A DNA stretch of 64,000 nucleotides from positions 186,001 through 250,000 of the forward strand of contig NZ_CP101823.1 in the NCBI RefSeq assembly GCF_024498175.1. Reading direction: 5' to 3'. The DNA is from Haloplanus salinarum (lineage in GTDB: Archaea; Halobacteriota; Halobacteria; Halobacteriales; Haloferacaceae). A program made the position numbers and the translations under genes. The stretch's first letter is position 1; each line of letters opens with the position of its first letter. Shown here one piece after another: positions 1 through 7,285 of this stretch. The notes beneath the pieces were generated by a model. The model saw only the letters and a program-made list of their open reading frames with translations. It had not been told where the DNA came from and ran no database searches.

Positions 1-5
1 GGACG

Positions 6-1124
6 GTGACCACCGAGGACGTGGCGCTGGAGCCGGCGACAAACGAGGAAGCCGGGGATCCGACGGACGGGGACGGAACGGCCGACGAGGCGGCCGACGC
101 GGACGCGACGGGCGACGGTGCGACGGACGCCGAACCGACGGGGGCCGACGAGGCCACCGACGCGGACGCGACGGACGACGGGACCGCCGACGGGGTGACG
201 GCCGACCAGGTCGCCCGGTTGCGACACGAACTCGAGGCCGTCCGCGAGGCGAAATCGGAGGTCGAGGCCGAGCGCGACCGGATCGCGAGCGAGCGCGACG
301 AGCACCGCGCCGCGGTCGAGCGTCTGCAGGAGCGCGTGGCCGAGTTGGAGGCCGAGATCGAACGTCTGGAGGACGACGACGCCGCGGCCGTGGCCACAGA
401 CCGGACGCTCACGCCCGCGGAGGCGCTCGCGGGGACGAACCTGTTCGTCCGGTACGAGGACAAGACCGCGGGGACGCTCGAACGCGCCGCACAGGGTCGG
501 ATCGACGCGTCGACGCTCCGCGACAACCTCCGGATCGACCACCACACCGAGTTCGAGACGGAGGGCTTGGCCGTCGACGGCCGGCCGTTCGAGGCGTTCC
601 TCCGCGGGACGACCGAACACCGGTTCGTCGAGTGGCTGTTGACCGCGCTGACCTACGAGATCAGGCAGACCGACACGCGGGCGGGGCTCTCGAAGCTGTA
701 CGAGGCCATCGAGCGGATCGACCGCATCGACCTCGGCGGCGAGGTCGACGTGTCGGCAGAGACCCGTCCGGAGGCGACGTCCGAGTCCTTCGACGTGGTC
801 TTCCGGGACAAGATGGGCGATCCGCTGTTCGTCGCCGCCATCGAGGATGATCGTGACCCGACCACGGCCTCGGCCGTCGAGGAACTGATCGAGAGCGCGA
901 GTCGCGTGAGCGAGACGGCGACGACGCTCGCGGGTGCCTTCTTCGTCTCGACGAGCTTCTTCGAGTCGGCGGCGATGAAAGCCGTGGTCGATGCCACCCG
1001 TGGCGGCCTGTTCAGTCGGAGCTCTCGACGGAGTTACGTAAAGCTCTCACGGAAGTCGGGGTTCCACCTGTGCTTGGTCGAGGCGCGAGACGACGATCTC
1101 TTTTTGACCGTACCGGACCTCTAA
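6..1124 (+). CDS. Acidic coiled-coil protein, function unknown (may start upstream)
   Basis: The open frame begins with GTG at 6, and the frame is still open to the window edge, so the true start may lie outside. The first ~65 residues are a low-complexity Asp/Ala/Thr/Gly stretch. A heptad-like coiled coil follows (about 68-122, rich in Glu and Arg). A globular C-terminal part of about 250 residues ends the protein. No signal peptide or membrane segment is seen. The last bases overlap by 4 bp the end of the convergent regulator gene. I recognise no catalytic motif; a regulatory or structural role is possible but not shown. Confidence 0.75.
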   Translation: MTTEDVALEPATNEEAGDPTDGDGTADEAADADATGDGATDAEPTGADEATDADATDDGTADGVTADQVARLRHELEAVREAKSEVEAERDRIASERDEHRAAVERLQERVAELEAEIERLEDDDAAAVATDRTLTPAEALAGTNLFVRYEDKTAGTLERAAQGRIDASTLRDNLRIDHHTEFETEGLAVDGRPFEAFLRGTTEHRFVEWLLTALTYEIRQTDTRAGLSKLYEAIERIDRIDLGGEVDVSAETRPEATSESFDVVFRDKMGDPLFVAAIEDDRDPTTASAVEELIESASRVSETATTLAGAFFVSTSFFESAAMKAVVDATRGGLFSRSSRRSYVKLSRKSGFHLCLVEARDDDLFLTVPDL

Positions 1125-1426
1125 CTCTGGATCTCGGCCGTCTCTTCGATCTTCATCGAGTCGAGTTTGTCGACGATGGAGTCGATCTTCTCGTCGAGTT
1201 CGTCGACGAAGTCGGCGGTGTCCTCGGTGGTGATCGCTCCCTGGCTCGACGGCTCGATGAGGTTCTCCTCCTCGAGGACTCGCAGGGAGTACCGGACCTT
1301 GTGATGCGGGTAACCCGTCTCGTTGGACATCTTCACGATCCCGATGGGTTCGTTGCCGATGACCATCTTCAACACCTGAAGATGGCGTTCCAGCATATCG
1401 ACTTCTTTTTCGAGCCTGTCTATCAT
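1121..1426 (-). CDS. Small winged-helix regulator with C-terminal coiled coil
   Basis: A 101-residue acidic protein. Residues ~12-65 look like a winged helix: a helix-turn-helix around GIVKMSNETGYPHHKVRY and a following wing with LEEENLIEPS. Residues 70-95 are a short coiled coil (VDELDEKIDSIVDKLDSM), which could dimerise it. This architecture is common among haloarchaeal one-domain transcription factors, but the target is unknown. It is transcribed divergently from purA, and the A/T-rich start region at 1427-1460 holds its promoter. It ends tail to tail with the preceding gene, sharing 4 bp. Confidence 0.8.
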   Translation of the reverse strand: MIDRLEKEVDMLERHLQVLKMVIGNEPIGIVKMSNETGYPHHKVRYSLRVLEEENLIEPSSQGAITTEDTADFVDELDEKIDSIVDKLDSMKIEETAEIQS

Positions 1427-1613
1427 GACACTTGTTAACTTGTCGTAGCGGGTTTTAAAAGTTGCTGTGAGACCCGGCGGCTCGGAAGCGGACGCTCTCA
1501 GGTGCGCGTTGGGAGTAGTTAACGCTTCGGGTCGCGGCCGGCGTCCCCGCGTCTCGGTCGGCGTGAGCGTATCGTAATCGGTTTAGCGAGGGGGATGGAA
1601 TCCCCGATCGGAC

Positions 1614-2936
1614 ATGACTGTCACCATCGTCGGATCCCAGCTCGGAGACGAGGGCAAAGGTGCCCTCGTCGACCTGTGGGGTGGGAACGCCGACATCGTG
1701 GTCCGGTACCAAGGCGGGGACAACGCCGGCCACACCGTCGTCGAGGATGGCGAGGAGTACAAGCTGTCGCTGGTGCCGAGCGGTGCCGTCCGCGGGAAGA
1801 CGGGGGTCCTCGGCAACGGCTGTGTCGTCAACCCGCGCACGCTGTTCGAGGAAATCGACACCCTCCGGGAGCGGGGACTCGACCCCGACGTCCGCGTCGC
1901 GCGCCGTGCACACGTCATCATGCCGTACCACCGCGTCCTCGACGGCATCGAGGAGGACGTCAAAAGCGACGACGACCTGGCGGCCGGCACCACGGGTCGT
2001 GGCATCGGCCCCACCTACGAGGACAAGGTCGGCCGCCGCGGCATCCGGGTCGGCGACCTGCTCGACCCCGAGGTGCTCCGCGACCGACTGGAGTACGTCG
2101 TCCCCCAGAAGCGCGCGCTCGTCGAGGAGGTGTTCGGCCTGGAGGCCGGCGAGGAGTTCGACGTTGAGGCGCTCCACGAGGAGTTCGCCGACGTCGGCCG
2201 CCGCCTCGCCGCGGAGGACATGACGGTGAACGCCGGCGACTTCCTCGCGCGCCGACTCGACGACGGCGCGGAGTTGCTGTTCGAGGGTGCACAGGGGACC
2301 TCCATCGACATCGATCACGGTATCTACCCCTACGTGACCTCCTCGAACCCGACCGCCGGTGGGGCGTCGACGGGGTCGGGTGTGGGTCCGACCGTCGTCG
2401 GGCGCGGCGAGGTGGTCGGCATCGTGAAGGCCTACCTCTCCCGCGTGGGCACCGGGCCCCTGCCGACGGAACTCGACGGCGACGACGAGGACCTCGCGGA
2501 CTACATCCGCGAGAAGGGTGGCGAGTTCGGCACCGTCACCGGCCGACCGCGCCGCATCGGCTGGCTCGACGTGCCCATGCTCCGCCACGCGGCCCGGACC
2601 AGCGGGTTCACGGGCATCGCCGTCAACCACCTGGACGTACTGGCCGGCCTGGACGAGGTGAAGGTCGGCGACGCCTACGACATCGACGGCGAGCGCTTGG
2701 AGACGATGCCGGCGACGACCGAGCGCTGGGCGGAGTGCGAGCCGATCCTGAAGGCGTTCGAGCCCTGGCCGGAGGTCGACTGGACCGCCGTCGCCGACGA
2801 CGGATACGACGCCCTCCCCGCGAACGCCCGCACGTATCTGGAGTATCTGAGCGACGAGGTCGGCGTCCCCATCTACGCCGTCGGCGTCGGCCCGGACCGC
2901 GCGGACACGGTCGAACTCGTCGATCCGTTCGAATAG
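1614..2936 (+). CDS. purA: Adenylosuccinate synthetase
   Basis: Catalyses GTP-dependent joining of IMP and aspartate to adenylosuccinate, the first committed step from IMP to AMP, in the cytoplasm. The 440 residues match the normal family length. The N-terminal GSQLGDEGKGALVDL loop carries the catalytic Asp and the GTP-binding loop. NAGHT follows at about 37, then the GTTGRGIGPTYEDK IMP loop and the GQGTS-like element FEGAQGTSIDID. The base-recognition NHLDVL motif is near residue 341. The ATG at 1614 gives the conserved MTVTIVG start. Monocistronic as far as can be seen. Confidence 0.97.
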   Translation: MTVTIVGSQLGDEGKGALVDLWGGNADIVVRYQGGDNAGHTVVEDGEEYKLSLVPSGAVRGKTGVLGNGCVVNPRTLFEEIDTLRERGLDPDVRVARRAHVIMPYHRVLDGIEEDVKSDDDLAAGTTGRGIGPTYEDKVGRRGIRVGDLLDPEVLRDRLEYVVPQKRALVEEVFGLEAGEEFDVEALHEEFADVGRRLAAEDMTVNAGDFLARRLDDGAELLFEGAQGTSIDIDHGIYPYVTSSNPTAGGASTGSGVGPTVVGRGEVVGIVKAYLSRVGTGPLPTELDGDDEDLADYIREKGGEFGTVTGRPRRIGWLDVPMLRHAARTSGFTGIAVNHLDVLAGLDEVKVGDAYDIDGERLETMPATTERWAECEPILKAFEPWPEVDWTAVADDGYDALPANARTYLEYLSDEVGVPIYAVGVGPDRADTVELVDPFE

Positions 2937-2962
2937 CGGCCCGTCGCACGGTCGGCGACGGT

Positions 2963-2985
2963 GCAGGAGGCCTTTGACCTCCTGC
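2963..2985. terminator. Perfect 8-bp hairpin after purA
   Basis: GCAGGAGG (2963-2970) and CCTCCTGC (2978-2985) form a perfect 8-bp stem with a 7-nt loop, 26 nt after the purA stop and 15 nt before the next ATG. No T-run follows, so it is not a classical archaeal terminator. It could instead shape the leader of the next gene, since GGAGG sits in the stem. Confidence 0.35.
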
Positions 2986-2999
2986 GACGAGTCCCACTC

Positions 3000-3338
3000 A
3001 TGCGCCGTTCCCTCCGCTATGCGACCGCCACCCTCGCCGCCGCCGTCGTCACCGCCTTTGCCGCCTCCACCACCGGATCGTTCAGCCTCCCGCTCATGTC
3101 GGTCCCTATCGTCTACGGCCCGACAACATCAATCATCCTGGCTCACCGAGCTACGTGGGTCGAACTGACCCGACAAGCCGACCCGTCACGAAAACTCGGA
3201 GCCATCGGCGGTGGGGTCGGTGCCTTCGCCCTCGGGGCGCTGATGCGGGTCTCCATCCCGGTCGGGATGACCGCGTTCGGCCTGTTCGTGTTCGGCATGG
3301 CCATCGCCATCGCCGACGTGTCGACGCTCGACCGGTAA
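3000..3338 (+). CDS. Small membrane protein, function unknown
   Basis: About 112 residues from the ATG at 3000; a GTG at 2961 would add 13 residues encoded by the hairpin and is less likely. There are two clear hydrophobic spans near the N-terminus (ATLAAAVVTAFAASTTG, then PLMSVPIVYGPTTSIIL). Two more follow in the C-terminal half (GAIGGGVGAFALGALM and GMTAFGLFVFGMAIAIA), separated by a charged loop with WVELTRQADPSRK. No known motif is seen. It lies alone between purA and a small zinc-finger gene. Confidence 0.65.
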   Translation: MRRSLRYATATLAAAVVTAFAASTTGSFSLPLMSVPIVYGPTTSIILAHRATWVELTRQADPSRKLGAIGGGVGAFALGALMRVSIPVGMTAFGLFVFGMAIAIADVSTLDR

Positions 3339-3415
3339 GAGCGAGCCTCGACGCGGCACCGGAACACGGCCTCACCGGGGCAACGGTTTTATCGCCACCT
3401 CGCGCACGTACACGT

Positions 3416-3556
3416 ATGGTGACCACGACCGAGCGGGACGGTATGACGTGGTACGAGTGTGAGAGCTGTGGGATGTTGTTCGACGACCGGGACGACGCCA
3501 GACAGCACGAGGACAACTGCGACAGCGACAGCGCCGACCCCTCCTATCTCCAGTAA
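3416..3556 (+). CDS. 46-residue zinc-finger protein (tentatively DUF7128-like)
   Basis: The ATG at 3416 opens a 46-codon gene. It carries one C2H2/C-type finger, CESCGMLFDD followed by HEDNC, so the ligands are Cys-x2-Cys then His-x4-Cys. A TATA-like GGTTTTATC lies about 30 bp upstream, which fits a leaderless transcript. Small single-finger proteins of this kind are abundant in haloarchaea and some act in stress or biofilm regulation; the role of this one is unknown. It is convergent with the DUF5796 gene, whose stop codon is immediately adjacent. Confidence 0.8.
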   Translation: MVTTTERDGMTWYECESCGMLFDDRDDARQHEDNCDSDSADPSYLQ

Positions 3557-3988
3557 CTAGTCTCCCGCGACCAGTTCGTAGGACTCCTCGCCCCAGTCGT
3601 CCTCGACGAAGACGAACACGCGGCCGCGCGCCGTCGACAGGTCGGCCTGCACCCGACACCGCATCCCGTCGGGCGTGCCGACGGTCACGCCCGGGAATAT
3701 CTCCTCGGTCTCCCCGCCGTCGAGGACGATCCGACCGACGCCCGTCGATTCGAGGATGTCCTCGTGGGTCTTGCGGTCGTTGACGTACATCAACACGCCC
3801 TCGGTCCCGTCGGGGTCGGTCACGAGGACGTGGACCGCCTTGCCGGGGGCCGCCGAGAGCGTCTCCGTTACCTTCTCCGGGACGCCGCGGTAGAACGCCG
3901 TCCGACCGTCGAGGTACTCCACTTCGACGCCCCCCTCTTCGAGGGTCACCGGAAGCGTACTCGGAGCGACGTCGGTGCGGATGGTCAT
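3557..3988 (-). CDS. DUF5796 family protein
   Basis: 143 residues, wholly soluble and acidic, rich in beta-strand-like segments (VEVEYLDGRTAFY, AVHVLVTDPDGTEGVLMYV, GRVFVFVEDDWGEESYEL). I recognise this as the haloarchaeal DUF5796 family, known only from conservation. It lies 71 bp downstream of pan on the same strand and could be co-transcribed with it. No enzymatic motif is visible. Confidence 0.85.
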   Translation of the reverse strand: MTIRTDVAPSTLPVTLEEGGVEVEYLDGRTAFYRGVPEKVTETLSAAPGKAVHVLVTDPDGTEGVLMYVNDRKTHEDILESTGVGRIVLDGGETEEIFPGVTVGTPDGMRCRVQADLSTARGRVFVFVEDDWGEESYELVAGD

Positions 3989-4059
3989 ACCGTCCGTACT
4001 GTGCGCCCGGGCAAAAACGTCGCGTCACGTCCCCGCCGCGTCGAGGGCCGCCGCCGCGA

Positions 4060-5274
4060 TCAGGCGAACGCCCGCGAGACGCTCTCGTCGGTCGATTCGG
4101 CGCTGATCTTCTCCCACGCGGAGACGAAGTCGTCCATGTAGATCTCGGTCCGGTCGTCGCGGATGGCGAACATCCCGGCCTCGGTACAGATCGCCTTGAT
4201 ATCCGCACCGGACGCGTCGGTCGCCACGTCGGCCAGTTCCACGAAGTCCACGTCGTCCGCGACGTTCATGTTGCGGGTGTGGATCTTGAAGATGATCTCG
4301 CGGCCCGCGTGGTCGGGTTTCGGCACCTCGATGAGGCGGTCGAACCGGCCGGGACGCAGGATCGCGGGATCGAGCATGTCGAAGCGGTTGGTCGCCGCGA
4401 TGATGCGGACGTCGCCCCGCTCCTCGAAGCCGTCCATCTCCGAGAGCAGTTGCATCATCGTCCGCTGGACCTCGGCGTCGCCGGAGGTCTTCGAGTCCGT
4501 CCGCTTCGACGCGATGGCGTCGATCTCGTCGATGAAGAGGACGGCGGGCTCGTTCTCGCGGGCCACCTCGAAGAGGTCCCGGACGAGCTTCGCTCCCTCG
4601 CCGATGAACTTGTGGACGAGCTCGGAGCCGGCCATCTTGATGAAGGTCGCGTCGGTCTGGTTGGCGACGGCCTTCGCGAGCATCGTCTTCCCGGTGCCCG
4701 GCGGCCCGTGGAGGAGCACGCCCGACGGGGGGTCGATGCCCACCTGCTCGAACATCTCGGGGCGGTCGAGGGGCATCTCGACCGTCTCGCGGACCTCCTG
4801 CATCTGTGTTTCCAGGCCGCCGATGTCCTCGTAGGTCACGTCGGGACTGTGGTCGACCTGCATGACGCGGGCCCGCACGTCGGTCTCCTTGTCGAGACGC
4901 TTGACGACGGACAGCGAGTTGTTCACCGCCACCCGCGAGTCGGGCTCCAGGTCCGTCCGCATCTCCTCGGTGACCTCCGTCAGGGCCTCCTGGTTGTTGC
5001 CGTGCTGTTTGATGATGACGCCCTCGTCGGTCAGTTCCTGCACCGTCGCGACGAACAGCGGCGACTGCTTGAGCTTCTTGTTCTCGTGGGTCAGCCGCTC
5101 CAGTTTCTGCTGGTACTTGTTGTTCTCCGCGTTCGCGTCCAGCAGCTTGTCGCGCATCTCCTCGTTTTGCCCCTCCAACACGTCCAGCCGCTCGCGGAGG
5201 GCCTCTATTTTTTCCTGCTGCGACGCCGCCTCCTCGTCGTACGGGAGGTCGACATCGTCCACAGTGTCGGTCAT
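4060..5274 (-). CDS. pan: Proteasome-activating nucleotidase PAN (AAA ATPase)
   Basis: A 404-residue AAA ATPase that unfolds substrates and feeds them to the 20S proteasome. N-terminal coiled coil at about 12-75, an OB-like domain at about 75-150, then the AAA module. Walker A is GPPGTGKT, the pore loop is KFIGEGAKL (aromatic Phe), Walker B is VLFIDEIDAI, and AATNRFDMLDPA holds sensor 1. The C-terminus is SRAFA, which resembles the HbYX gate-opening tail with Phe in place of Tyr. Other PAN paralogues are usual in haloarchaea, but none is seen here. It is transcribed away from a small HTH gene with an A/T-rich shared promoter. Confidence 0.96.
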   Translation of the reverse strand: MTDTVDDVDLPYDEEAASQQEKIEALRERLDVLEGQNEEMRDKLLDANAENNKYQQKLERLTHENKKLKQSPLFVATVQELTDEGVIIKQHGNNQEALTEVTEEMRTDLEPDSRVAVNNSLSVVKRLDKETDVRARVMQVDHSPDVTYEDIGGLETQMQEVRETVEMPLDRPEMFEQVGIDPPSGVLLHGPPGTGKTMLAKAVANQTDATFIKMAGSELVHKFIGEGAKLVRDLFEVARENEPAVLFIDEIDAIASKRTDSKTSGDAEVQRTMMQLLSEMDGFEERGDVRIIAATNRFDMLDPAILRPGRFDRLIEVPKPDHAGREIIFKIHTRNMNVADDVDFVELADVATDASGADIKAICTEAGMFAIRDDRTEIYMDDFVSAWEKISAESTDESVSRAFA

Positions 5275-5360
5275 CGTCCCGTTTAAGGCGCAGACTCATA
5301 AGAGACTTCGGGTGGGCGCGGCCTTCGCCGTGACTCGGCCCCGAATCGACCCGGACCTCC

Positions 5361-5410
5361 GCCAATATATTACTATGAAAAATAATATTCGATAGCAAAT
5401 ATTATTATCC
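5361..5410. promoter_or_regulatory. A/T-rich divergent promoter with 9-bp inverted repeat
   Basis: In otherwise G/C-rich DNA, 5361-5410 is nearly all A/T. It contains AATAATATT (5381-5389) and its exact reverse complement AATATTATT (5398-5406), 17 bp between half-site starts. It lies 28-53 bp upstream of the HTH gene start at 5434 and about 100 bp from the pan start. The position overlaps where TATA boxes are expected, so it may be both promoter and operator, plausibly for the adjacent HTH protein. Confidence 0.5.
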
Positions 5411-5433
5411 TGTATGCCCCATCGAGAGGTAAG

Positions 5434-5694
5434 ATGAGTACGACCGAGACAGTCGCTCCGGACGCGGAATCGGATCGGTGGGCGGACGTCCGCGATCTCC
5501 CACCGAGCGCGAAGCTCGTCGCGAAGGTACTGGACTACAACGAGACGCTGAGCCAGAGTCAGCTAGCCGAGGAGACGCTCCTCCCGCCGCGGACGGTTCG
5601 CTACGCGCTCACGCGACTGGAGGACGCCGGCGTCGTCGAGTCCCGGTTCTCCTTTTCCGACGCCCGCAAGCGGCTCTACTCCCTGAAGGTTTAA
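5434..5694 (+). CDS. Small winged-helix (MarR/TrmB-like) regulator
   Basis: 86 residues forming one winged-helix domain. After an acidic 20-residue tail, PSAKLVAKVLDYNETLSQSQLAEETLLPPRTVRYALTRL gives helices 1-3, and the wing is AGVVESRFSFSDARKRLYSL. A compact HTH like this occurs across haloarchaea. It heads a forward-strand run with the small gene at 5721, mre11 and rad50 (gap 26 bp to the first). A dyad in its promoter suggests autoregulation; whether it controls the repair genes is inference. Confidence 0.82.
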   Translation: MSTTETVAPDAESDRWADVRDLPPSAKLVAKVLDYNETLSQSQLAEETLLPPRTVRYALTRLEDAGVVESRFSFSDARKRLYSLKV

Positions 5695-5720
5695 GTCCGA
5701 ACGGGCGACCACCGCCAGCC

Positions 5721-6032
5721 GTGACCGACGACGTCCGCGACGCGCTTCGCTCCCTGGCGACCGACGAACCCCCCGCCCCGGCCGCGACGGTCGACGAGGC
5801 CGTCTCGGCGCTCGACGACGTGCGCGCCCTGGCGGCGTTCGTCGACGACGGCGGGATCGACCGGCTCCGCCGCGCCGTCGCGGCCGCGGAACGGGAGGGG
5901 GCGGAGAGGACTGCTCGCCGGGGGCGGCGGGCGCTCGCGACCATCGATCGCTGTCGGACGGCGGCCGCCGACCACTTTCGCTCCGGTCGCGGAACGGTTT
6001 TGAGTGCCGACGATCAACCTCCCGAGCGATGA
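5721..6032 (+). CDS. Small acidic helical protein upstream of mre11
   Basis: GTG at 5721 opens a frame of about 103 codons that ends in TGA overlapping the mre11 ATG (ATGA at 6029-6032). The overlap and lack of space show translational coupling. The product is alpha-helical and rich in Ala, Asp and Arg (e.g. [20 protein letters not shown]). No known motif. Conserved position before mre11 would suggest a repair-linked role, but that is inference. Confidence 0.65.
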   Translation: MTDDVRDALRSLATDEPPAPAATVDEAVSALDDVRALAAFVDDGGIDRLRRAVAAAEREGAERTARRGRRALATIDRCRTAAADHFRSGRGTVLSADDQPPER

Positions 6033-7285
6033 CACGGGTGATCCACACCGGCGACACCCACGTCGGTTACCGTCAGTACCACTCGCCGGAGCGCCGGCAG
6101 GACTTCCTCGACGCCTTCGAGGCGGTGATCGACGACGCCGTCGACTCACAGTCGACGGGCAATCGGACGGGGTCCGACGGGACGGTCGACGCCGTGATCC
6201 ACGCCGGCGACCTCTTTCACGACCGCCGTCCGGACCTCCCCGACCTCCTCGGCGTCCTCTCCGCGCTCCGCCGCCTGGCGGCCGCCGACGTGCCCTTCCT
6301 CGCCGTCGTCGGCAACCACGAGGCGACCCGCGGGGAGCAGTGGCTCGATCTCTTCTCGGATCTCGGGCTGGCGACCCGCCTCGGCGCCGAGCCGACGGTC
6401 GTCGGCGACACGGCGTTCTACGGGCTCGATCACGTCCCTCGGTCCCGCCGCGACGAACTCGACTACGACTTCGCCCCCCACGACGCCGACGCGGCCGCTC
6501 TGGTGGGCCACGGCCTGTTCACCCCCTTCCCGCACGCCGACTGGGACACCGAGACGGTACTCGACGAGGCGACGGTCGACTTCGACGCCGTGTTGCTCGG
6601 CGACAACCACGTCGCCGACACCGCCCGCGTCGACGGGACGTGGGTGACGTACTGCGGCTCGACCGAGCGGGCCAGCGCCGACGAACGCGACGCCCGCGGC
6701 TACAACCTCGTGGAGTTCGGATCCGACGCGGGCGGCGACGCGACCGTCGACGTCCGCCGGCGCTCGCTCGACACCCGCCCGTTCGTCTTCGTCGACGTGG
6801 AACTCGCCGCGGGCGAGGGGGTCGATCGGGTCCGCGAGCAGGTGCGCCAGCACGACCTGACCGACGCCGTCGTCGTGGTGTCGATCACCGGCGAGGGCGA
6901 CCCCGTCACCCCCGCCGCAGTCGAGGAGGCGGCGCTCTCGGCGGGCGCCCTCCTCGCTCGTGTCACCGACCACCGTGCCGTGGGCGGCGATACCGACGCG
7001 ACCGATACCGACGTGGAGTTCGGCGACCCCGACGCCGCCGTCCGGGAGCGCGTCCGCGAGATGGACCTCTCCCCGACCGCCCGCCGTCTCGACGAGACGG
7101 TGCGGGACGGCGCGCTCCCGGACTCGAACGTCCGCGACCGGGTCGCCTCGCTCGTCGACGACGCCGTCGCGGAGGGATCACTCGCCGACGCCGCGGACGC
7201 CGAGGACGCCGACGCCGAGACGAACGCCGCGGACGCACGGAACGGTGCGTCCGACGACCAGGTCTCCATGGAGGACTTCCAGTGA
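6029..7285 (+). CDS. mre11: DNA double-strand break repair nuclease Mre11
   Basis: A metallophosphoesterase nuclease that works with Rad50 to process DNA ends. 418 residues. The Mn-binding motifs are in order: [13 protein letters not shown] (about 5-17), [22 protein letters not shown] with the catalytic His, then GHGLFTP and LLGDNHVAD. The last ~150 residues are the capping and Rad50-binding part, ending in an acidic tail with [10 protein letters not shown]. Its stop overlaps the GTG of rad50 (GTGA at 7282-7285). Confidence 0.95.
   Translation: MTRVIHTGDTHVGYRQYHSPERRQDFLDAFEAVIDDAVDSQSTGNRTGSDGTVDAVIHAGDLFHDRRPDLPDLLGVLSALRRLAAADVPFLAVVGNHEATRGEQWLDLFSDLGLATRLGAEPTVVGDTAFYGLDHVPRSRRDELDYDFAPHDADAAALVGHGLFTPFPHADWDTETVLDEATVDFDAVLLGDNHVADTARVDGTWVTYCGSTERASADERDARGYNLVEFGSDAGGDATVDVRRRSLDTRPFVFVDVELAAGEGVDRVREQVRQHDLTDAVVVVSITGEGDPVTPAAVEEAALSAGALLARVTDHRAVGGDTDATDTDVEFGDPDAAVRERVREMDLSPTARRLDETVRDGALPDSNVRDRVASLVDDAVAEGSLADAADAEDADAETNAADARNGASDDQVSMEDFQ

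Noticed and set aside
6004-7281. Upstream extension of the rad50 frame
   Set aside because: It overlaps mre11 in another frame and reads as Arg/Pro-rich noise. The GTG at 7282 gives the conserved Rad50 N-terminus.
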